Source: Numida meleagris (lineage: Eukaryota > Chordata > Aves > Galliformes > Numididae). From it: a DNA stretch of 64,000 nt. Shown here one piece after another: positions 1 through 13,153 of the stretch (position 1 is the first letter of the stretch; each line of letters begins with the position of its first letter). The DNA lies in assembly GCF_002078875.1 (NCBI RefSeq), contig NC_034409.1, positions 64,523,438-64,587,437 of the forward strand, given 5' to 3'. The position numbers and the translations under genes are program-made. Below the pieces are notes generated by a model. The model was not told where the DNA came from. It worked only from the letters and a program-made list of their open reading frames with translations, and ran no database searches.

Positions 1-740
1 GAGCCGTTCACATCCATTTATTTATGCATATCCCAGTCACATGCTGGTAGTGTTTTTGTGACATGTATTTCTCCTTATCCATGCAGTTATCAGGCACCAT
101 ATGTAAGGGAGGCGTTAAAGCAAGAACATCACACGTGGCACCTAGTTAGTTGGTTAGACACAGACAAAGTCATTTCTTCTTATCTCAGCAGGAAGCCACA
201 CTACTTTGAGCCCAAAGCTCCTTGGTTCAATTTCTTGCTAGAATTGATTCCTTATAAATATGAATTACTTTTCATTTTATATTTCCTCATTTCTGGTCTG
301 AGAAGCGTTGCCCTACAGATAAGTACGTGGGGTATCCACATAGGTTTTCCACATTTCTTGATGGAAAGCAGTAAATAAGGATTTGACCCCTGTATACGAG
401 ACTTTGGAGGGTGCACTTTGTCTGCTTCAGCCCTATGGGAATGGGGGGCTTAGCAGGTCAGGGGAGCAAATGAACAAATATGGCAGACACACATTAAGTC
501 TCTTTCGTCCCATAGAAATCAACCAGGGAAATCAATCAATCAATCTAAAAATTGTGGATCTCCTGATTTGAGCTCGGGTGCTGTTCCGTTAAACCATCAT
601 TATGCTGTCATTCCCCAAGTATGCTGAAGTATGCTACAGGAGGTAAATAGAGTTTTAAAGATGATGTAATTTGCAAGAGTATAACATAGATTCTACTTTA
701 TAATTTTCAGAAGTGAAACAATTATATGATTATTTCTGTG
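1..740. other. No gene seen; AT-rich unique DNA
   Basis: No splice-flanked or family-recognisable open frame was found. The stretch holds a short (AATC)4 run near 530-545 and a small direct repeat (AAGTATGCT twice) near 618-640. Both short open frames here (starting at 58 and 383) look like chance frames: they have no recognisable domain and no splice context. Confidence 0.6.
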
Positions 741-811
741 AGAGGAATCAAACCCTTATCTTAGTCACTTTTCATGGATTTAAGAGTAAGCAACGCTGAG
801 CTAACACTTGG
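737..811 (-). repeat. tRNA-like relic (possible SINE head or tRNA pseudogene)
   Basis: On the minus strand TAGCTCAGCG (794-803) resembles an A box of the RNA polymerase III promoter, and GGTTTGATTCC (744-754) resembles a B box. They start about 49 nt apart, close to the spacing in a tRNA. The T-arm pairs only partly and I cannot build a clean anticodon stem, so a working tRNA gene is unlikely. An old tRNA-derived SINE or tRNA pseudogene fits better. Chance is a real alternative. Confidence 0.25.
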
Positions 812-989
812 TTATCATTTTGTAGTTGATACCTTCAAACATTCTTTTTGTTCAAGGTAAAGTGTGTGTGTAGGCATATCTGTTAAACCGTTCTGTGTAT
901 CTTACATTGTAACAATACTCTGTGATCTGTCATTGCAAGTGTTTGCATTTGTCATCTCATAAATTATAAATTTATTTTAATTTTTATGG

Positions 990-1432
990 TGTGACAGATG
1001 GCAGCAGAGGGGAGGTCTGACAGAATGGTATCTGACATGGAAGTACGTATGAAGCAAAGGTGTGTCACTGAATTCCTTCATGCGGAAAAAATGGCACCCA
1101 CTGGCATTCATCGATGCTTGCTGAACATTTATGGAGACCAAACAGTGGGATGGATGTCAGCACAGTGAGGTGGTGGGTGGCCTATTTCAGCAGTGGCAAC
1201 AGTGATGTGAAAGACAAGACACATTCCAGATGGCCATGCAGATTTTTATGAGCACAGTATGCAGGCTCTTGTTCATTACTAGCAATAATGTATAGCTAAT
1301 GGTGGTGACTATGCTGAAAAACAGTATTTCATAGCTGAGAAATTGTTCTTTCAAATAAGGTGATTCTGTGCTTTGTATATGTTGTAGTTTCCATGGAAAT
1401 AAATAGAAGGCATTACTTTTGGAGTGACCTAC
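990..1432 (+). mobile_element. Internally deleted mariner transposon remnant (Galluhop-like)
   Basis: From 1030 the plus strand reads like the N-terminal helix-turn-helix region of a mariner transposase: MEVRMKQRCVTEFLHAEKMA, then IHRCLLNIYGDQ. A frameshift near 1165 moves into VRWWVAYFSSGNSDVKDK. The reading then jumps near 1250 to a C-terminal-like segment (ALVHY, then NGGDYAEK near 1300-1325), followed by a 3' untranslated part ending in TTACTTTTGGAGTGACCTAC. A mariner transposase is usually about 340 residues. Here roughly the central two thirds, with the catalytic DD(D/E) domain, is missing, and several stops interrupt the rest. The right end looks like a mariner terminal repeat; no matching left terminal repeat could be found, so the left boundary is approximate. 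Placement in the mariner family is from the protein pattern. The Galluhop label (the known chicken mariner) is an inference. Confidence 0.75.
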
Positions 1433-1439
1433 ATTTTCT

Positions 1440-4400
1440 GTCTGGTGCCAGAGCTGTTCATTCATATTCAGTGTTCTGTATGATTGGAAGAAAATGGGAA
1501 GTGGAAAAAAAATAAAAAAACATTCTCAATTATATTACAGTAACTTTTCTTTCTTCACTACATTACTATTTTTGTGATGTTTGACATTCACTCTTGAAGT
1601 TGTTTCAGTAGTGTTATACCTCTATAAATAAGCATGGCAAAAAACTTCCTTAAGTGTTAAGTCTTAAAGGACTGCTATCAAAATAACCATTTCTTTTTCC
1701 TCAAGCTAAAGATACAGGCCATATTTAAAACTTTGTTTTCATGTATGATGTATTTTGCGACCATTATAAATTTCAAAAGTAATACTATAAAACTTATTTT
1801 TTGTACTTTTGCATACTTTTAGGGTATGGAAGAAGTGTTTCTGTTCAAAGGGTTGATGTCACATGAATAACAACTTTAAACTTCATACTATTCTCTCAGT
1901 GCCACTGATCTCTCCAATTATCTTTCTGTGATATATATGTTCAACGGTATATATGTTCATTTTCTATGCATCTTAAGGTTGTTACAGGCTCTTTTGAGGT
2001 GTTTTGTTGACACTGGTTATACAGACATATAGAAAGGTTGTTCTGCAAAACTTACTGATTAGCATCTTTTGATTGCATACCCATGTAAGAAAAACAGTTG
2101 ACCTCTCAAATTGCATAGAAGAACAAACTACTGTAAAGGAGAGAATGGTTTTATAGACTGTTTCATTTCTGACAATCATCTTTTGAAATATTTTGATAAA
2201 TTCAAATTAAGAGTGGCTAAATTCAACTATGAAGCTATTTCAGTAATTCAAAATATGATTAACTGAACTTTAGCAAATAACATGGCACTCCTGAGAATGA
2301 AACTTGGATGGAAAATTCTCAAGACCTCACATATTTTGTCACTAATCTTTCTGGCAAGATTAGAATAAGGTTATATAGATTGTTCCAAAGTTAATAAATA
2401 TGAAGAAAAGTAACTTTTTCTAATAATTTACTTCGTGTGAAGTAGAGGTAAGGATGCTAGTAAGCTTCAAATTCAGAACATGATCAGGTTCCATTCACTT
2501 CAGGGTCTGAATCAAATGCTTTTAAGTGACTCACTGTGGAAGAGAAGAAACGTACATGATTTTTGACTTTGCGTTGTATGCTGATGCTCTTGAATCTTGA
2601 GTTATGTTATGATCTGGCTCAAAATTTGTCTTCACGTAAAATTATTTAACAAGCTCTTGATTTTTCTATAGCCAGCATTCTCAATCCTATTTAATATTTG
2701 TGTCCTATGACTGTAGCAAACTTGTACTACTTTTTATGGGCTATGTCATGGATATTGTGTCATAAAAAGGCAGACATCTATCTTGAGCTGCATTAATTGT
2801 AAGTTGAATGGATGGCCGCACACCTTCAGTATTCTGTTTTTAATGTTGTCATGGGTGTCATGACTGTTTCCAGCTTTTTGGTTTCATTGCAGTTTCATTT
2901 TCTATAATTTTATTGAAATGTAGAAGATGGAGTTATGCTGTGATAAATGAGATGGTGAGTCTATAGCTCAGGCACTAGTTTGTTCAAAGATTGACCATTG
3001 AATATTAAGTATGCAAGGCTAAGAACAATTTTTATATGATCAATTGTTGAATGTGCAGTGATTCATTTCCCATTTCTAAGTATGCTATCTTTGCTGTAGT
3101 TCTACTATTTGTCACATTTTTCCATTAATAAGTACCCAGAAGGACAAAAAAACATGAGCAGTCTTTCCAAAGTTCAGTATAGAATACATTAAATTAGTAT
3201 ATAAGAAATATCTTCTAAACATAACAAAATACACTCGTGACAGCATGCCACATAAATTAGCAGCTTCTAAGATAGCTTCTGCAAAATGATAGCACACAGA
3301 AACCTTTTCCAAAAGGTGATATTGAGAGCTGAGTAGGAATTTGATGAGTGTTTGGGAATATTTGGCTCTCAGTTCGGGTTACTTTATTAGTAGTGCCGTC
3401 AGTGATAAAGTACATGCCTATTTTTGTAGAAACATAATATTTAAACCCGTGCAGGTACTGTTGCAAGTCTCAGACCAACAACGCAGGTAAACATATACCT
3501 TGAAGTGCCTCTCTTCAGCGAAGTTGTAAACTTATTATAAAAGTTAATCACATTTTTATATTCATTACTGAATGAAGGCCAGAGTAGTTTGGGCTGTTAA
3601 AGAGATATAATATTATTATACAGCCAGAGGCTTTGTAGTTCACATCGAAGTTGCTCAAGGAATTTATGATCTTGAAACACTGCAACATATTGAAATCTGC
3701 GGGATTTAAAATAAATTAAAGAAAATGAAGAATTTGTGTGTTTTATCCCATCACAGCAAAGCCTCCTTACTGCTGTGAGGATGGGGAGAGTATTGGTTAT
3801 TCAGGCAATGATACTGCTGGATTAAAAACAAGCCAGGTTGGTAGAGATCCAGGGTAAGTGTGCTAGCTGAGAAAAAATGAAAAGGTAAGCACATATGGTG
3901 GAACAGCTGCTTTCAAATTTATAAAATATCTACTTTAATCCCTGCAGCTTTCTTGGCTTTTTCTCTTAATTCTGTTTCTTTGCAGAAAGCACTGAGAAAA
4001 TCATTCCTTTTTTTATAATTGTAATTTTCCCCAAATATTAAATCACTTCCATTTCAATTTTATAGCTTTTGGCTTTCACCAGAATACCTCAAATGCAGAA
4101 GCAAATACATCTAGAGGAGTTAGAGTTTAAAATCATAACATGGAGAGAGAGGGAAGGAAAGAAAGGATCCTTCTATGGCAGGTCAGATTATTTATTCTTT
4201 TACAGTAGTGTGATTTTTTTCTTACTGCTTTTGCTGCAGTGTACTTCAAACTGAATTTATATGCATGATTTTATACATAGTCCAAATCAGGGATATTTTC
4301 TTGCCCCAGACGCAAGATAATAGTTTATAACAACAGTAACTTTCCCTATTTTGTCCTGAAATTCTCAAAGCACATCTAAGACATTAATTTATTAACTTTA

Positions 4401-4970
4401 ATAATACACCTAAGGGGAGAGAAAATATGCCAATTTTCAGCTGTGAAATTGAGAGATTGCTACAATACCAATAAAACACAAGGAGCATAAGACACAATGG
4501 AGATTGAATCTGAGGGAGTGGCTCCATCTCATCGTTAATTTAACTCACTGAAACACACTTTAATATATTTCAGTTTTCATAGGAAATGAAACAATCCCTC
4601 ATACTGTGGATTGGTGTATAAGAAACATCCACAAGCAAGAGAAATTTACAACCTCTTTTTATATCTCCATGACAGAGTTCCAGTTTATTTTTTTTTTTGT
4701 AGCTTCTAATATTTTGATTTTGGTTTTTATTCACTGTGGGAACTGTGAATCAAATGAGAAAATAATATTTTTTTGGAGAAAAGGTTTCAGAAACTGAATT
4801 TCTTTTCAGATTTTCAGAAAATGAATTATTTTTTTTCAGGTTGCCTTTTAGAGAACAAAATGCCTTTCAGAATTTTCCTCTAATATTGTTTTTCTTATTC
4901 TTTCAGTGAAATTTATGACCTCAGGACAAACATCAATTTTTTGTTCTTATTTTCGAATTTAATTTGGGAT
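1440..4970. other. No gene seen; AT-rich unique DNA
   Basis: Long unannotated stretch, rich in A/T runs. The open frames are short, occur on both strands and show no domain. A donor-like GGTAAGT near 3851-3857 follows an open 56-nt segment behind an AG at 3796-3797, but the upstream pyrimidine tract is poor, so no exon is called. Confidence 0.6.
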
Positions 4971-4972
4971 GT

Positions 4973-5075
4973 TCATAGAATCATAGAATGGTTTGGGTTG
5001 GAAGGAACCTTTAAGATTGTCTAGTTCCAACCCCCCCACTATAGTCAGGGGCACCTCCCACTAGACCAGGTTGTT
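4973..5075 (-). mobile_element. CR1 LINE, 3'-end fragment
   Basis: The segment starts with the reverse complement of the CR1 terminal repeat (TCATAGAATCATAGAATGG), then the conserved 3' untranslated motif GGTTTGGGTTGGAAGGAACC, and ends at CTAGACCAGGTTG. The element therefore lies on the minus strand and is strongly 5' truncated to about 100 bp, as is typical of avian CR1. It keeps no coding sequence. Confidence 0.92.
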
Positions 5076-5079
5076 CTTG

Positions 5080-8000
5080 ACTACTGAGTTATTTCTTAAT
5101 ATTCTTTTGCTTTTGCTGTTTTTTGAATAGAAACAAAACTGAGAGTGTTTCCCATAACTCAGATTTCACTGTCAAAAATTCACTGTGTGCCCAGGCAGAG
5201 GTGCTTGTTTTGACGTGAGAAGCAGTTAAGTTGGATCATGATAGTGTCTCACTTGTCTCTCTTCTTCTGCGTGTTAAGGAGCTCATCAATTTGGTATTAA
5301 GGCAGGTGTTTTTTCACAGTTCATCACTATACCACCTGGAAATGTATTTGATTGTTGGATCCCACTTTTTAACTTGTTTAGATATGTGCAGCCAAATTTT
5401 TCAAATCTTTCCCAAAGGTACCTAACTAAACAGGTGGGTACCCACTGTGTTTCATATTGATTGCACTCATATTTAAAGAAATCAATCATGGATTGTAATT
5501 GATGTCACTGAGAGAAATCCCAGTTTGGTGGTTTTTGTACCCCTAAATTTTTTAATGCCTTGGATCTAGGACGTAGAGAACAAAGGCATTTCAAGCTGAG
5601 AGGTCATTTATTATTCTCATACTGTAAATATCCTAATAATATAGTGTGAAAAACAATTGTTAAATCCAAACCTTTATAAACAAATGAGTACATATTCCTT
5701 ACATGTTTATTATGCTTTATTTAGTAGTCCACAATGTGTGTTTTACTATAGAAGGACTGCATAATCTTAGTTTGACAGTACATGTATATTTGGCACAGGA
5801 AAAAAGACCTCTGGAGTTATGACCACATCTGCATTTGGCAGCTCGGCAGATCTGTATTTTTCTCTTTTTCTTCCAGCACACAGGAGTTTAATAGCTTACC
5901 TGTAAAACAGGAAGTATAGACCTGGTCTTTAAAGACCTCTGTCCTATTCCAGAGGAGACCTCTATCATCATTCCAGCTACGCTGACAACACAGAACGCAC
6001 TGTCAAAGTCCTCTAGGTAATACCCTTATTACATGTGTCATTAGAGGACGTTTGCCATATCTGCTTTAACACTGCAGACATTTTAAGTAGGTTATTCCAT
6101 CACTTTGCCATTTTGATTATGACAACAAAATGACACCATATTGAAATGGATTTTGGAAAGAAAGGCTAACTGTCCAAAGAGGTCCATGCTCACTCTAATT
6201 AAAATTGGCTTAGGTGGCACAACCTTCATAATTCAGACTATGACTATGAAGGATATGCATGTTGAAAGCACTCTTTGCTCATTAGTGCTATTTCTGTCAG
6301 ACACTGCTACCTGCTCTTTTCTTAATGAATGCTAAGCCATCTCTTTAGAAGATTGTGCTGCTTCCCTGAACTGAGGGAACTGTCTTATTTCCTCCCAAGT
6401 TCGTTGAGAGTAAAATCGGGGAGTCACCTCTTTGACATTTCCCAACCTCTGTACTTATTTATCTCTTTGAGACCCTGCGCTCCAGAGATATCACTGTCTT
6501 AATTAAGAAGAAGGATGTGACCATGGTAAATTGACTGATTCCATTGATTAAGGACTAGCTGTACAAGTAACATTGATTTTAACAGTGGGTCTACATAAAT
6601 GTAATTGTTCGAACATGGGGCTGCATAATTATGGTGATGTACGAGAATAGTTGGTTTGTCCTTTTCAACCTTCACTAACATTCTTTTGCATGGTAATGTA
6701 CCTCGTTCAATTAGCAGAAATCTTAAATGTTACAAAATGTCTTTTGTGAAGGCACACAGTAATCATTATAGTCTAATTTAATCTAACAGCGTCAGACAGA
6801 TACATCTCTTTCTTTTCCTTTATTTCCTTCTTTCTAGATTTTTCTCCCCAAAACTCTTTTTTTAGTCGTCATGAGCACTCCTACAAACACACATAATAAA
6901 AAATAGGAAAAAAAGTGCTTCTTACTCTACTTGTTTTGTAAAGTGTGTGATTTTGAGCCAAAAGTTGCACAGCTAATTCATGTCAATGGGCAACTTGTTT
7001 TCTGCTGTCCCACTTTAGATGTCTTCAGAGCATGCTGGACATGTTCTGCACCTACTCTGCAATTTCTTCCACTCTACCTCTCTTGGCAGGATTCTATTTT
7101 ACGCCAAATATTGTCATTTTCATGTATTTTCTTCAGAATAAACCTTCCAACTGTCTCTCATCCCCATACTCCTGTAAAAGCAGCCTATCTTTGAATGCAC
7201 AACTCTGAAATTTCATTTTTGGGAGGAATTCATAAGGTGTTAGTGGGAGACAGCCAGCAGAATCTCAAGAGCTAGAAATTTAAGGTAAGAAATGGTAGAA
7301 AGCAGTACAAGAGCTGAAGTTTTAATTGCTACAATAAATATGTGAGCCACTTTCAGAGAACAGAACTTGTGCTACCAGTTCATTATTATTTTTTATGGTA
7401 TGTACTCCAAACTGAGCAGAACTCCGTGGGGCATTAGAATGTTAAGTCTTTTGGGCAAGAAGTATCTCTTGGCACTGTGTTTATATGACTGGTGAGAAAT
7501 TCTTGGTAAGAAGCAGTAACTTAGTTTTGTAGGTTTGTTTATTTGCTCAAGAAAGTGACTTTGTAGCACCAAAAGTTACCTGGAAATCTGAGTCGAAGAG
7601 CTGAATCACTAGCTGAGTCTGACTAGACTGAGACTTGGCTTTTGACAGTTTTAAATAAAGGTCTTGAAGATTAGTATTCTGACCCTTGGGTAAGTGCTCA
7701 AACTCTTAGGAAGGAAACTGTTTGTTAGGCTGTAGAAAGAGTGGCTCCATATAGTTTAGAGCTATCGGGCTACATTGAATTAATACTTCCTGTTTGCATG
7801 CAGATTCAGTGGGAAATGTAGTGTACCCCAGAACACAAGTTCAAAGTTTGCAACATTACTTTGATTCAAGCAGAGAAGGGAACGAAGCCTCAGTGCAGCT
7901 CTTTGCTAGCTGGTACCTTTAACCAAGGTGTAGTGGTAAATAGGCATTTCATTCTTTCTTTTGCCTTTTCGCACACGCTGAATGCTGACAGATTCTCCTT

Positions 8001-10300
8001 TTCATCACCCCATGGTCCAGGAAGTCAAGCAGCCCACAAAGGCAGGAGACAGAAAGAAGATGTGTTTTTCTCACTTCCTTAAGTAAAAGTCTATGTTGAC
8101 ACATTTATTTTCCAGTTAATCACTGTGTAAGTTTAGTCTCACACAGAGTCCTGTACTGAAAGTTGCTATTATGCTGGACACTTAATATTTTTTGATCACT
8201 GTATGGTAGATAGTTTTGAAAAGTTTATTTTACCTTTTTTCACCCTACTACAAAATGCATCAGTATGCATTCCCCATAGCTGCACTGGAAAAACCTCTGG
8301 ATAATCAGTATCCTCCATACTATCAAAAATAGGCAAACTGTCCTTAATGTACGTGTCCACAAGTACATAATATATCTAAATGAGAATTAAAGCCCTCCAG
8401 CAATCAAGTATGCACACAAGTTAAGAGAAATGACACCAATACACATACTTCAGCACATATACATGCATACTCACAAAAAATCATATCCTGGATTTAAAAG
8501 GCTTCAAGATTAAAGGCCCAAGGGGCTTAAAACTTAAAGAAATATTCCTTCTACCTCATTGCTTATTCATGAGTGAGTATTTTGGCAAGCAGGCTGAGCA
8601 AAATAGCTTACAGAATTATGGAAGGAAGATTACTGTTGATTCCTGTGTGCCACAATAGTGCTTTCACAAAGAGAAAAGAAAATGTAAATTATCATCCAAG
8701 CAACTGCATTGACACCAGGTAACTCTGAGGGCACCATCCAATCCAGATCCTGTTACATATTTTTGACGCACACGAGCTGAAAAACATGGTAGAAGGGTGC
8801 TCAGGAGTCCAGCCCCTTCTGGAGACAGGTTAAGAGGTAAGAAAGAAAACCTTTCCTGCACAACATGAGGTTTCAAAGGCAGCTTTCCTACAACCTTTTT
8901 TCTGTTGGTTTTTGTTTGGCCTAGACCTAGAGCTCCCACCAGACATCACAGGTTTTTACAAGGTTCTGTATTCCACCAAATTTACTCTCAAGTACTATGC
9001 AAGAAAAAAAGATGCCAGAGGCCAATTTTGTTCTCCAAACACCTCTGCTGTGCTGGTTGCTTATCTGGATTTTTCTTTCTTCCAATGTTTTTTTTTGTTC
9101 TGTTTTGCCAGGGCTTCACCAGGTTTGCAAGTCTTTCAGAGTAGAAAGGTGTCTCCCTGTATAGCTTCAACAAGTACCATGAATATGTGATATTAGTGCT
9201 TTATAGTCCTGATTAGCAGAAAGATTCAAGAAATTTCAGTGATAAAACTGAGCAATATTAATGAGACAGAAACATATTCTAACTACAGTAGGTAAATACT
9301 ATATTTAAAATTGTAAAAAGGGAAAAAAGAAACTAACTGAAGAAGTGCAAAAGTGAACAATTTGCCATTTGTGTAAGTGTACTCAAATTGACTTAATTTA
9401 CACAAAAACAGTCTAAGCAAAGGATAATCTCTTTACAGAAGTATGGTTTGCATGTATCTTCTTGTACCAGACAACTCTGAGGACAAAATCACTGCTAGAA
9501 TTCTAAGCAGAAAGGGTTCTAATATCAAAAAAGCAAAAAGACTCAAAAATAAATTTTAAAAAGCACTGCTGCATCCAGTGCACTAGACATATAAAAATTC
9601 AGATATCTTGATCAAATATGCCTTGATTTCAAATATGAGATCAATCTTTTTGCAGCAGAAATAAAGAATGTACTTTCATCTAGGCAAATGAGAAGCTGTC
9701 GTGGAAATGGCAGTTCAGTGATTGTACAGATGCTGCTGAGAAAAGCCATACAGAAACATGCAGGCATTGAAAGGTCGTACAAACTACATTCAGAATGATT
9801 ACTTCCAGGTTAAAATAACACATATTTCAAAAAAATGCTTATACATATATATATATTTTTATTTTAACTGGAGGCTTGAAAATGTATATATTTTAGAGAA
9901 ATATTTCTGATTTGTGCAGAGCCGGGGCTTTGTGACCTCTCTTGTCATGATGTTTCTCATGGAATATTATGACTTAGATATAATAGTCGAGGGTTAGATT
10001 TTCCTGATGTTCTTTCTCTCTCTTTTTTTTTATTTATTTTTATTTTCTTACCCTCGTACATGTACATGTTATATTCTTTCTCTCATGTTCATCACCTTCT
10101 GTCCCTGGGTCAGTTAACCCTGATCCTCTAGCTCTTCCTTAAGGAGGCAAAGTGAGTCAACAGGACAGAATTCCAGAACGCTAAAACCACAGTTCTTTAT
10201 TGTCATGAAAATCTAAGGGAAAAATTCTGTTGCATCTTGTTCTTTGAACTCTGTGGGATGATAGAGTAACATTCCATTACTGTATCCCTTTTGAAAATCA
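5080..10300. other. No gene seen; AT-rich unique DNA
   Basis: No assignable gene. Near 8900-9190 open frames overlap on both strands, as expected by chance. A short (TA)n run lies near 9843-9857. On the minus strand a CAG|GTAAGC junction at 5902/5899 follows a pyrimidine-rich run and is treated below as a weak recursive-splice-like motif. Confidence 0.6.
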
Positions 10301-10302
10301 GT

Positions 10303-11032
10303 GAACAGGGACAACCCTGGGCAACGCTACAGACTTGAGGCAGAGTGGCTGACAGTCTGTGGAAGAAATTGATCTGGCAGTGTTGGTTGATGCTCAGCTG
10401 AACATGAGCCAGCAGTGTGCCCAGGTGGCTAAGAAGGCCAATGGCATCCTGGCTTGTATCAGAAGTAGTGTTGTGAGCAGGAGCAAGGAAGTGATCATCC
10501 CTTTGTACTCAGCACTGATGAGGCCGCAGCTCGAGTACTGTGTTCAATTTCAGGCCTCTCACTACAAGAAAGACATTGAGGCACTGGAGCATGTTCAAAG
10601 GAGGGCTGGTGAGGGGTCTGGAGCACAGGCCTTACAAGGAGCAGCTGAGGGACCTCTGACTGTTCACTCTGGAGAAGAGGAGGCTCAGGGAAGACATTAT
10701 TACTCTCTAGAACTTCCTGAAGGCAGGTTGTGGTGATGTGGGGGTCGGCTACTTCTCCCATGCAATAAGACTAGAGGGAATGGCCTCAAGTTGTGCCAGG
10801 GAGATTCAGGTTGGATGTTAGGAAAAACTTGTCTGAAAGAGTGGTTAGGCACTGGAATGTGCTGCCCAGGGAGAGGTAGAGTCACCATCCCTGGAGGTAT
10901 TCAAGAAATGCTTAGATGTTGTACTGAGGGTCATGGCTAGTGGGAAATATTGTTGATGGGTGGATGAATGGACTGGAGGATGTTGGAGGTCTTTTCCAAC
11001 CTTGGTGATTCTATGATTCTGTGATTCTATGA
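10303..11032 (+). mobile_element. CR1 LINE, 5'-truncated, decayed
   Basis: The left part encodes the conserved C-terminal CR1 ORF2 block after the reverse transcriptase ([20 protein letters not shown], then [16 protein letters not shown] at about 10500-10550). The frame then breaks near 10600 by deletion and frameshifts. The right end is the CR1 3' untranslated region with GGAGGTCTTTTCCAACCTTG and the 8-bp tail GATTCTATGATTCTGTG. The 125-codon open frame at 10359-10736 is a decayed remnant, not a host gene. The reverse transcriptase core itself is absent. Confidence 0.93.
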
Positions 11033-11034
11033 GG

Positions 11035-13150
11035 ACATCCTTACAGCAAGACCAGCAGACTTCAGCAAAGGTAAGGTAGAAGGATAAATTACAATCTCTT
11101 TTTTTTAATATTCATTGGTAGTCCCAAGGCCCAATTCCCTGCCCTCTCATTATCAGAGGAGCCAGAAGTACCTTAGGAAAGCCCGAGCAAAGGGACGAGA
11201 AGGCACATAGCCAGTGCATAGCCTTGCTCTAAAATGGTGTCTGGCCTGATAATCCTTTGCCTTTGAAAAACAGTTCTGTCTCACTCCCACTTATATAGCT
11301 TGTTAAAAAAAACAACAGCAATGTGTTTCCTCGCATGACCTCTGTATTTGAAGTACCAGCACAAATTGAATTTCTACTGACAACCTGCAATTACTTGAAC
11401 AGAAAGCAAAGAATAGCCCAAACCTTCAGGATAGCACTGTTAAAGGTATTCAGATCTTAGACAAAGCCATTTCCCACAGGCCACAGGATTAGTATATGAA
11501 CAAGTGTAAATGTGTTTGTGGGGCACATGTGATGATGATTCATATCACTTCCATCCCAGAGGTTATTTAAGTATCCACATTATATGATGTTTCAATTATT
11601 TTACTACCCCTGCTTTGAATTAAAAGACCATTATAAATACAAAACTTAAACTATTGAAAATATTCCTAATAGTGTGCTAGAGTCTCAAAATCAAACTTTT
11701 TTTTTTTAATGACATTTTTTTATAAGATTATCTCACTGTTATGCTTTTGCAAGGATGACTACAGTATGCATCAGTTCTTCTCATCTTACTTCTTTCTGAC
11801 TGACACTGAGCAGGGACTGTCCTATTTTTGTATGAAACTGTAATACTGACTCCATCATTACAATTTCTTACACTTATTTTAGATGCTACGACTTGACCCT
11901 CTGCCACCAATCTTATTTTTGTTGTGGTTTGGTTTGGTTTTGTTTCAACTTGGTTTGGCTTATTCTGTTAGTTGTTGTTGTTGTTGTTGATTGGTGATTT
12001 TTTTTTTTTTTTGAATGTTCCCAATCATTCTTAAAGCTAGGAATATAAAATTGTGATTTTATATTTATATTTGGATCCCAAAAAGCTGATGCTACTTTCT
12101 GAAAGACTTAGAACTTTTCTTGTAGGAGCTTAATTCAGAAATATCTTTGCACCAAAACCTCAAATATTACTTTTTCAACAAGAAATACTACATAGAGAGA
12201 AAACAACATTTTTTGGAGATCTTAAATTGTACTAGTTGTGAGACTTTTAATTTTATGGATCAACTGTAGGCACAAACATTAAAAACTATAGAGAGGGACT
12301 AGTAGAAATTACCAGTAACATTAAGGGTTGTGCTGTGCTTCCAGGGTGTGAGTGAAATAAGACTATAACCTATAATGTAATTTTTAAAATTTCTACTTCT
12401 ACTTATTTCCAGTTGACTAACAAAATCTTGTAATTTGCGTGTCTGTAATATGTGGCTTGACACAAGAAATTTGCAAAGATGTTTGATAAAGTAATTTTTA
12501 TGAGAAATGAAATGCTTTCATTTACAGAAATGTTTCAAATATTCATTTATTTGCAGTCTTGTAGGACTTTTAAGATTCCATCAAAAAGCCCTTGTTAGAA
12601 CTCTGTTTTTATGGGGTTTATTTTTAATATATTTATTAATTTACATCCCCTAGGCTGTATTTTCAAAGGGACATGGGTTGATTCTCTTCCCACTAGAATG
12701 CCTATCTCAAACATCTCCAGTTTGCCAAACATTTGCTACGTGAAAAGCAGAGACTGAGGAAACTTTTCATAGTTTTTGGGTCAGTTCATCTCCAAGCAAG
12801 CTGTAAGTAGTTCTTTCCAATCCTAGAGCCAAGTAGTATCCCACAGCCAAGCAGAGAAACAGTTTTAAAGATGAGCGCCCAGGAAAAATCTTCTCTCTTG
12901 GGTGTTTTGTGAATTCTGTTTGCATTTCACTGAACTCATAAATAAATAAATAAACAAAATACATTTTGATAACCAAACTGGTAATTGCGCATCTCACTTA
13001 TTTCAAAATTTTCTTTTTACTCAAATGCCAAAAAATTTCTGAATACTATTGATTCTGCAACACAAATAGGGATTAATCTCCCCAAAATCTGTAAATTTCA
13101 GTTTGGTTATTTGGCCTTCTAAAAAGCTTGGTTTGAAGAAATTAGCTAAG
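11035..13150. other. No gene seen; simple repeats only
   Basis: AT-rich DNA with a (GTT)6 run at 11971-11989, a T-run at about 11998-12012 and a short AAAT repeat near 12941-12955. No open frame shows a recognisable product. Confidence 0.6.
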
Positions 13151-13153
13151 CCA

